This document shows positions 17,188-22,065 of a DNA stretch of 22,065 nt, in pieces. Position numbers and translations under genes: made by a program. The notes under the pieces were generated by a model. It did no database searches and was not told the origin of the DNA. It was given only the letters and a program-made list of their open reading frames with translations. How positions within the stretch are numbered: position 1 is the first letter of the stretch; the number at the start of each line of letters is the position of its first letter. The DNA lies in the IMG/VR virus record IMGVR_UViG_3300030328_000704, positions 2,556 through 24,620 of that record; one strand, written 5' to 3'. Origin of the DNA: a virus.

Positions 17188-19397
17188 TATCTTCTTCCAT
17201 CTGGTTGTAGATCAGCTTGGAATGTACCAAATCTCCAAGATTCACCTGATCCTGTGTTTTCTATTTTTACGTTAGCGTATCTTCCTCTGGCTCTTGTATC
17301 TACTTTAGTTGTTGATGAGGTAATTGTAAAGGGACTTAAAGTACTAGCTGTAGCCGTTTCTGCAGGATAATCTGAAACAGATACTGTTACTTGATTATTT
17401 CCAGTCAACACTTTAAAGTTAGGGAAGAATCTTCTCATAGCCAAAAAGTATTCACCAATACCTTGATCTGTCTGTAAAGCAAAATTGTATGATTGTATAA
17501 ACGAAAGTAAAGCTGTTGTACTACCATTAGGATTTATTTGATCTGTACCTATCTCATGTTCAAATAAAACACTTTGACCTAGTCCTGTTTCTCCTACAAT
17601 TGCAGGGAATGTTCCAGTAGCCGAACTATCGTATGCAGTCGCATAAGGTTTAGGATAGACTAATGAATCAATCCAAGCTGTTCTTTTAAAATTCGTATTC
17701 GTATTTGTATACCAATTACCCATTTCACCTGGAGGAGCTTTTGCTCCATAGTTGAAAACAACAGATCTGTCATTATAGGTAGAGCTTGTTGTTGGGTACC
17801 ACCAAATAACTTCTGTAAATAAGTTATTAATACCTGCACAAACTTGTTGTCCTTTTGTTGTGTTAACATCATCATAAACATAATCTTCTACAGAACATGG
17901 TAAAGAATTAACTGTACCATCAAATGCAAAAAAACCATTATTAGACATCCAGTATGCAACTCCATCTATCTCAACAGCTGCGTTCTGTCCAATCAAACCA
18001 CAGTTTGTACCTACTTGTTCAAATCCAAATGTAAAAGGCGCACCTACAAACTTCATTGTGTATAAAGCATTGTCCGTCCATACTAGAATATTTTCTTTTG
18101 CTACCAATGCACCAATAATCCGCGTTCCGTCCTGAAGTCTTTGTGAGCCAGCTGTATTGGTTGCTTCAATAGTATACTCATTAATACTTTCATCTGCAGA
18201 GAATCTTATAAACATATCATCTTGTGTTGTTGTATCACCAATAGTTATCTCAGTTCCAAAATGAATTAAGTGTCTTGTTGTTGGAGAAATTAAAGTTAAT
18301 CTTGTTGCAGTAGGAGCGTTTGTTGTTTCATATCCAGAAGTTGATGTTGATGCTCTATTATCTGTAGGACTAGCGACACCAGCATCCCATGTAAAAGTTT
18401 TCCCATTTAATATTGTTGCTATTAAAACTTCACCAAAAGAGTTTAATGCCCATAAACCAGGTTCTAATGTAACTGTTGATGCTTCAACAGCACTACCAAA
18501 TCCTGTGTAATCAGTTGCATTTTGAACTGTTGCATTTGTTGAGTGAGCTTGACCATTTGATGTACCAGGAGTTGCTGTTCCGTTTGTACCTCTAGTAATA
18601 CCTAAAAATTGTGTAGAATTTTTTGATGTATATGTAATTAATTCGTTTGCTATTGCAATAGTTCCTGCGGCTGGAAAATCAGTAGTTGAATCTACGGTAA
18701 CAGCAGTTCCTGCCCCACCTGTACCAGCAGTGTCTGCGTTCAACGATCCATCTAATTCTGTTTGTACAACACCAGTAATTGTTCCGCCGTAGTTTCCAAT
18801 ACCAAAACCATAACCATATGATTGTGCTGATGGTCCAACTGGTTCATAAGGTTTTAAAGTTATACTACCGCCAGCTGATACTGTACCGGTTGCAGCTGAT
18901 CCCATTGTAATTGTAAAAGTTGTAGGACTCGGAGTTGTAATAACCTGAAATTTTTTATCTTCAAAATCTGTTGAAGCTGTGTATCCTGTACCACTTGGTA
19001 AAGTTACAGCATCAAATAAAACTATATCACCCACATTCATTCCATGTGCAGCAGAAGTTGTAATGGTAACAGTTGTTGTTGAATTAGTTGATAATTGTGC
19101 ACCAGTGATACTTGTCTTTAAAGGAGTAATATCAAACAATTGGCCTTCAAAATAAACTAATAAAAATTTATCTGTGCCTAATGCAACATATCTATTTCCA
19201 TCTAGATCTACGAAGGCAAATTCTTTTCTTACTACACCAACAATTGTATCTGTAAGTAGGGATTGCCAACCACCTACTTTTTCTGGTAGTCCATATCTAA
19301 ATCGCGCTAAATCAGAATCAGTCCAACGACCAACGGCACCAACAGAAGTATCCTGTCGATCTATTCCTGGCGCAAATTTAATTTGTTGAAGAGCCAT
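17187..19397 (-). CDS. Large tail protein, beta-propeller/stabilisation-protein-like (736 aa)
   Basis: A beta-rich virion protein. The N-terminus is IKFAPGIDRQDTSVG then DLARFRYGLPEKVGGWQS. A region at about 100-170 (SAAHGMNVGDIVLFDAV) and another at about 220-300 (VDSTTDFPAAGTIAIANELI, then FLGITRGTNGTA) look like inserted modules. The later part has propeller-like blades: LVWTDNALYTMKF, VAYWMSNNGFFAFDG and EVIWWYPTTSSTYND. The arrangement resembles P22 gp10-type packaged-DNA stabilisation/tail hub proteins, which seal the connector; the resemblance is by layout, not a proved homology. The start at 19397 follows AGGAG, ten bases after the fibre-like gene. It joins the 55-aa gene by TAATG. 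Confidence 0.75.
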   Translation of the reverse strand: MALQQIKFAPGIDRQDTSVGAVGRWTDSDLARFRYGLPEKVGGWQSLLTDTIVGVVRKEFAFVDLDGNRYVALGTDKFLLVYFEGQLFDITPLKTSITGAQLSTNSTTTVTITTSAAHGMNVGDIVLFDAVTLPSGTGYTASTDFEDKKFQVITTPSPTTFTITMGSAATGTVSAGGSITLKPYEPVGPSAQSYGYGFGIGNYGGTITGVVQTELDGSLNADTAGTGGAGTAVTVDSTTDFPAAGTIAIANELITYTSKNSTQFLGITRGTNGTATPGTSNGQAHSTNATVQNATDYTGFGSAVEASTVTLEPGLWALNSFGEVLIATILNGKTFTWDAGVASPTDNRASTSTSGYETTNAPTATRLTLISPTTRHLIHFGTEITIGDTTTQDDMFIRFSADESINEYTIEATNTAGSQRLQDGTRIIGALVAKENILVWTDNALYTMKFVGAPFTFGFEQVGTNCGLIGQNAAVEIDGVAYWMSNNGFFAFDGTVNSLPCSVEDYVYDDVNTTKGQQVCAGINNLFTEVIWWYPTTSSTYNDRSVVFNYGAKAPPGEMGNWYTNTNTNFKRTAWIDSLVYPKPYATAYDSSATGTFPAIVGETGLGQSVLFEHEIGTDQINPNGSTTALLSFIQSYNFALQTDQGIGEYFLAMRRFFPNFKVLTGNNQVTVSVSDYPAETATASTLSPFTITSSTTKVDTRARGRYANVKIENTGSGESWRFGTFQADLQPDGRR

Positions 19398-19407
19398 CTG
19401 TTAGCTC

Positions 19408-20130
19408 CTATGCTGTGTTTGTTTTATAAGCCCAACCCCTTGTCGCATCTACATAAACAAGTGTAAAAGATTGACCTGCCGTACTTATGGTTAGGTTAGA
19501 AGTTCCTGTATTAATAGGTTTACCATTTCTATCAATTATCAAATTGTTAGAAGCAAATGTTCCTCTTGCATCTAAAAATGAAATCTCATCACCTGTAGCT
19601 GGTGAAGCGGGTAATGTAACTGTTATTGGGTTAGTTGTTGTATTTGCTAAAATTTGATCACCTGCCACAGCTGTGTAAGCTGTTATTGATGATGAATCAA
19701 TTGTGTAATATCCTTTTTGTATAATTGTTGTAGTTGTATTTGTTCCATCTGATACACATAAAAGAGTTGCTGCGTTAGGAACAGGTACTGCTGTACCACT
19801 AGCTGTTGTTACACTTAACGTATATTTAGATGCACCTCTATTTGTTTCATCACTAATTACCCAGACTCTTTCAGAACCCGAAGGCATTGTTAGAGTTGTA
19901 TTAGTAGATAAATTTCCTGATAATTTTAAATAAAAGTTTTTACCGTTTGAAGATGCACCATCGGATAAAAGTAAAGTTACGCTACCACTAGCCATACTTA
20001 AGTCTAAATATCCACTAACACCTTGTTCTAATATTTGTAAATTTGTATTTGTAATAGTTCCCCAAAGACCCGCTTTTTCTCCAGTTGCTACTAATTCTAA
20101 TTTTAAATCTGATGAATATGTTGATGCCAT
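19408..20130 (-). CDS. Tail fibre- or spike-like protein (240 aa)
   Basis: A Ser/Thr/Gly-rich, beta-strand-dominated protein. The N-terminus SSDLKLELVATGEKAGLWGT, continuing to TNTNLQILEQGVSG, is a recurrent start of short fibre-like proteins in marine phages (recollection). It then holds strand repeats such as SMASGSVTLLLSDGASSNGK and TTNPITVTLPASPATGDEIS, and ends FTLVYVDATRGWAYKTNTA. The body is a repetitive beta structure suited to a trimeric fibre or spike base; no catalytic depolymerase motif is visible. It is short for a full receptor-binding fibre, so it may be one segment or an adaptor. It lies four bases after the 149-aa repeat gene, before the large tail protein. Confidence 0.75.
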   Translation of the reverse strand: MASTYSSDLKLELVATGEKAGLWGTITNTNLQILEQGVSGYLDLSMASGSVTLLLSDGASSNGKNFYLKLSGNLSTNTTLTMPSGSERVWVISDETNRGASKYTLSVTTASGTAVPVPNAATLLCVSDGTNTTTTIIQKGYYTIDSSSITAYTAVAGDQILANTTTNPITVTLPASPATGDEISFLDARGTFASNNLIIDRNGKPINTGTSNLTISTAGQSFTLVYVDATRGWAYKTNTA

Positions 20131-20134
20131 AATT

Positions 20135-20584
20135 TTAACTTGGATCTATTGGTGTCCAAACCATATTTGCTCCTGGTATAATTTCATTCCACGTAATTAT
20201 ACCTACGTCGTTAGTACTTAATGTCAAACCACTTCCTGTAGGATTTACTAAAGCAGTTCCTGTTACTGTAACATTTCCAGTTGCTAACGTCAATGCGTTT
20301 CCAGTGACTGTGTGATTAGCGTCTGCTGTTACTGTAAATGAGCCTATACCTAAAGATGTAGCGTTTCCTGTAACGCTGAAATTAGCATTACCCGAAATTG
20401 TTAAAGTTCCAAGACCTAATGTTACTTGATTTGGATCTGGATCTTGAACAACAGAATCAGCAATAATACCTATACTACCGATTGTAATAGTAAGTCCATT
20501 ACCAACTACGGATACTTGTACATCACTATCGGGTCCTGATGTAGCGAATGGTAATGCTGATATTGCGTCAAATCCTAAACTCAT
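20135..20584 (-). CDS. Repeat protein of 22-residue beta units (149 aa)
   Basis: A 149-aa virion protein made of repeating beta units. Residues 70-91 (SVTGNATSLGIGSFTVTA, then DANH) and 92-113 (TVTGNALTLATGNVTVTG, then TALV) are two clean 22-residue copies, with degenerate copies before (24-45, 52-69) and after (114-130). The C-terminus WNEIIPGANMVWTPIDPS is a likely capping segment. The pattern suggests a small beta-solenoid or fibre segment. It is first in the structural run after the terminator-like hairpin at 20600-20635, which sits just before its AAGGA ribosome site. No membrane or enzyme feature is seen. Confidence 0.75.
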   Translation of the reverse strand: MSLGFDAISALPFATSGPDSDVQVSVVGNGLTITIGSIGIIADSVVQDPDPNQVTLGLGTLTISGNANFSVTGNATSLGIGSFTVTADANHTVTGNALTLATGNVTVTGTALVNPTGSGLTLSTNDVGIITWNEIIPGANMVWTPIDPS

Positions 20585-20599
20585 AAATAATCCTTAAAA

Positions 20600-20635
20600 G
20601 GAGACAGTGAGGTATGTGGTGGATTCACTGTCCCC
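20600..20635 (-). terminator. Terminator-like hairpin before the structural genes
   Basis: Arms 20600-20610 (GGAGACAGTGA) and 20625-20635 (TCACTGTCCCC) pair over 11 positions, ten Watson-Crick and one G-U on the minus strand, around a 14-base loop. Four T follow on the minus strand, immediately before the AAGGA site of the next gene. It fits a partial intrinsic terminator or an mRNA-processing/stability structure separating the oxygenases from the structural genes. Confidence 0.6.
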
Positions 20636-20649
20636 ATTTAAAGACTATA

Positions 20650-21303
20650 TCACTTTTTAAACCAGGCTGGAAGTCCTAAATGAAGTCTTCCGTCATTTAT
20701 GTTTTTATCCGCGTCTTTGGATTTTTGGTCGTTATAGTGTAGAAATACTTGGGCACAGTTATCACCTTGAAACTCTTCTCTCCAATGTTCTAGCTCCATA
20801 CCTCTATAAACTAACATATCTCCAGGTTTTAAATTAATAGATATGCCTTTATTATTACTATTAACTGTAAATTTTTTACCATCAGGTATACCAACATTTT
20901 TCTTTGGCTCTAAATGAATAGGCCAAGGGTCACCTCCTAGATTTAAAGTTGTAGATATTTCACAACTAAACCTATCTTTATGTCTTTTTAATACATCTCC
21001 TGTTTTATAAATTCTAGCGTAAGAATAAGTAGGATATAATTTTAGTCCTGTTTTCTTTTCCATAATAGGTAAAGTTCTCATAAGCAAAGTTTCCATAGCT
21101 ATATCTCCATAGTGAGAATATGTATTTGGAACTTGTCCTTCTGCCCACGTTCCCCATTCCTCTGTAAATTGAGAGATATATCTTTGATCAAATAAAGTTC
21201 TTGCAACAGTTCTTTTAAGTAAAAAATAATTGTAAACAAATTCAGCTAGATCTTTTGGTACAGCTTCTCTAATAACTATATATTTATTTTTTTTAAAACT
21301 CAT
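20650..21303 (-). CDS. 2OG/Fe(II)-dependent oxygenase, prolyl-4-hydroxylase-like
   Basis: A predicted 2-oxoglutarate-dependent hydroxylase (217 aa). The HxD iron motif is KRHKDRFSCEISTTLNLGG (106-124; His108, Asp110), followed by INLKPGDMLVYRGMELEHW (156-174) with the distal His173. The C-terminal NCAQVFLHYND (182-192) continues the core in the usual phage P4H-like form. The N-terminus (IREAVPKDLAEFVYN) is a helical lid region. The HxD motif distinguishes it from the other two oxygenases here, which have HxH-type TIGR02466 motifs, so they are probably not recent copies of one another. The start overlaps the upstream stop by ATGA. Substrate unknown; phage protein or host targets are both possible. 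Confidence 0.87.
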   Translation of the reverse strand: MSFKKNKYIVIREAVPKDLAEFVYNYFLLKRTVARTLFDQRYISQFTEEWGTWAEGQVPNTYSHYGDIAMETLLMRTLPIMEKKTGLKLYPTYSYARIYKTGDVLKRHKDRFSCEISTTLNLGGDPWPIHLEPKKNVGIPDGKKFTVNSNNKGISINLKPGDMLVYRGMELEHWREEFQGDNCAQVFLHYNDQKSKDADKNINDGRLHLGLPAWFKK

Positions 21304-22019
21304 TTAACACTCTTTTCTTTTGATATTGCTGTTTCAACTACTTTAGCATTCCAATGTATAAATCTAAAAGGTTCTAAACCTACATCTACTGCATATTCGT
21401 GTGGAACATAACCTGGAAATATAATCATAGTTCCAGGTGTTGGTTTATAATGCACTTGATTAGTTCCCATTGTAATTTGTTCTTGATTTTTTAAAGGCAA
21501 CTTAGTCATTAGAGCACCAGGTCTTGGATCATGAAATATTGGGTAAGATGTTTTTTCATTACACTTTAAAAAATAAAAACCTGATACGTGTTGATTCCAA
21601 TGCACGTGAGTTGAATGATGTCCTCCACCTTTCTCACTAAACTCTTGAACCCAAAATTCTGTAAAATGTAAGCTGTGGTTTCTTAAATCAAAACCTTGCC
21701 AATCTAAAAATTCATAAGATCGTTGTCCTGCAAATTGTACTAAATCTTTTAGTTTAGGATCATTAGACATACTTTCACTATGATAAGACGAGCCAAACGT
21801 ACCTATGTCTCTCTTCCATTTAGGTTCATTTTTTAATTTATCTCTTAAATTTTTTTCTGCTTTCTTTATATATTTATCTGTTACTTTAATTGCATTTTTC
21901 AAAAACATAGGAGCTTCTGCAGTCCACACAGGTGTTTGAAAATAAAATGCAGATTTAAAATCTACATGTCCTTTTGGTTTTTGTGGTGTACTACTTCCGC
22001 CTTGTTTTATATCATTCAT
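21300..22019 (-). CDS. 2OG/Fe(II)-dependent oxygenase (TIGR02466-like), 239 aa
   Basis: A predicted non-haem iron oxygenase. The core includes GGHHSTHVHWNQHVSGFYFL (132-151), with His138/His140 in the first ligand region, YPIFHDPRPGAL (159-170), PGTMIIFPGYVPHEYAVD (195-212) with the distal His207, and FRFIHWNAK (218-226), where Arg219 should bind 2OG. The first 20 residues are polar and Pro/Gly-rich. The order of elements matches the putative 2OG oxygenase family typical of cyanophages and marine phages. It overlaps the P4H-like oxygenase by four bases, so the two are co-translated and may modify the same target. No clear Shine-Dalgarno precedes the ATG at 22019, which suggests coupling to the gene upstream. 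Substrate unknown. Confidence 0.87.
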   Translation of the reverse strand: MNDIKQGGSSTPQKPKGHVDFKSAFYFQTPVWTAEAPMFLKNAIKVTDKYIKKAEKNLRDKLKNEPKWKRDIGTFGSSYHSESMSNDPKLKDLVQFAGQRSYEFLDWQGFDLRNHSLHFTEFWVQEFSEKGGGHHSTHVHWNQHVSGFYFLKCNEKTSYPIFHDPRPGALMTKLPLKNQEQITMGTNQVHYKPTPGTMIIFPGYVPHEYAVDVGLEPFRFIHWNAKVVETAISKEKSVK

Positions 22020-22020
22020 A

Positions 22021-22065
22021 TTATTTAAATGGATAACCTAGATTCCATATCACTAGACTATTCCT
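22021..22065 (-). CDS. C-terminal end of an upstream gene, possibly another oxygenase
   Basis: The minus strand is open from the edge to a TAA at 22023-22021, giving the last 14 codons RNSLVIWNLGYPFK, one base before the next ATG. The spacing matches other gene junctions here. The RxSxxxWN pattern resembles the C-terminal Arg-containing strand of the neighbouring oxygenases (RISVAANFD, RFIHWNAK), so a further oxygenase is possible. Fourteen residues are too few for a firm call. Confidence 0.45.
   Translation of the reverse strand, partial: RNSLVIWNLGYPFK

Overview
The window is 22 kb of an AT-rich, tightly packed genome of a tailed double-stranded DNA bacteriophage. I see DNA replication genes, virion structural genes with viral-type repeats, a lysis pair, short gene overlaps and host-like metabolic genes, but no ribosomal, tRNA, integrase or other chromosomal genes. 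The low GC, the phage SpeD homologue, the several 2-oxoglutarate/Fe(II) oxygenases and the Gly-Gly-Arg repeat virion proteins resemble, from memory, uncultured marine phages of SAR11-type or cyanobacterial hosts. That assignment is inference. Terminase, portal, major capsid and DNA polymerase are not in the window and should lie outside it.

Layout. (1) 1-4303, minus strand: a replication block. In transcription order it holds two uncharacterised proteins, a protein with an SSB-like C-terminal end, an archaeo-eukaryotic-type primase, a small basic protein and a superfamily 1 helicase cut by the window edge. (2) 4304-4363: a short divergent control region in which two sigma70-like promoters interpenetrate, each with a TTGACA box at an opposite end of a 37-bp segment. 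(3) 4364-6796, plus strand: a four-gene operon (SNF2-type helicase, two small unknown proteins, a 2OG oxygenase), with every junction an ATGA overlap. (4) 6856-7881, minus strand, read last in the late unit: a holin-like membrane protein, an M15 peptidase endolysin and a SpeD/AdoMet decarboxylase homologue. (5) 7881-16345, minus strand: four large virion proteins (798, 246, 355 and 1419 aa), likely tail or DNA-ejection components, with a good internal promoter just upstream at 16410-16438. (6) 16440-20584, minus strand: tail or adaptor proteins (82, 110, 55 and 736 aa), a fibre-like protein and a repeat protein. (7) 20650-22065, minus strand: two adjacent 2OG oxygenases and the last codons of a further gene, separated from the structural genes by a terminator-like hairpin.

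The minus-strand late unit is largely linked by TAATG junctions, where stop and start share one base; the plus-strand operon uses ATGA throughout. This suggests translational coupling along each transcript. The two arms (replication block and SNF2 operon) leave the same 60-bp intergenic region, so its promoter arrangement may set the balance between them.
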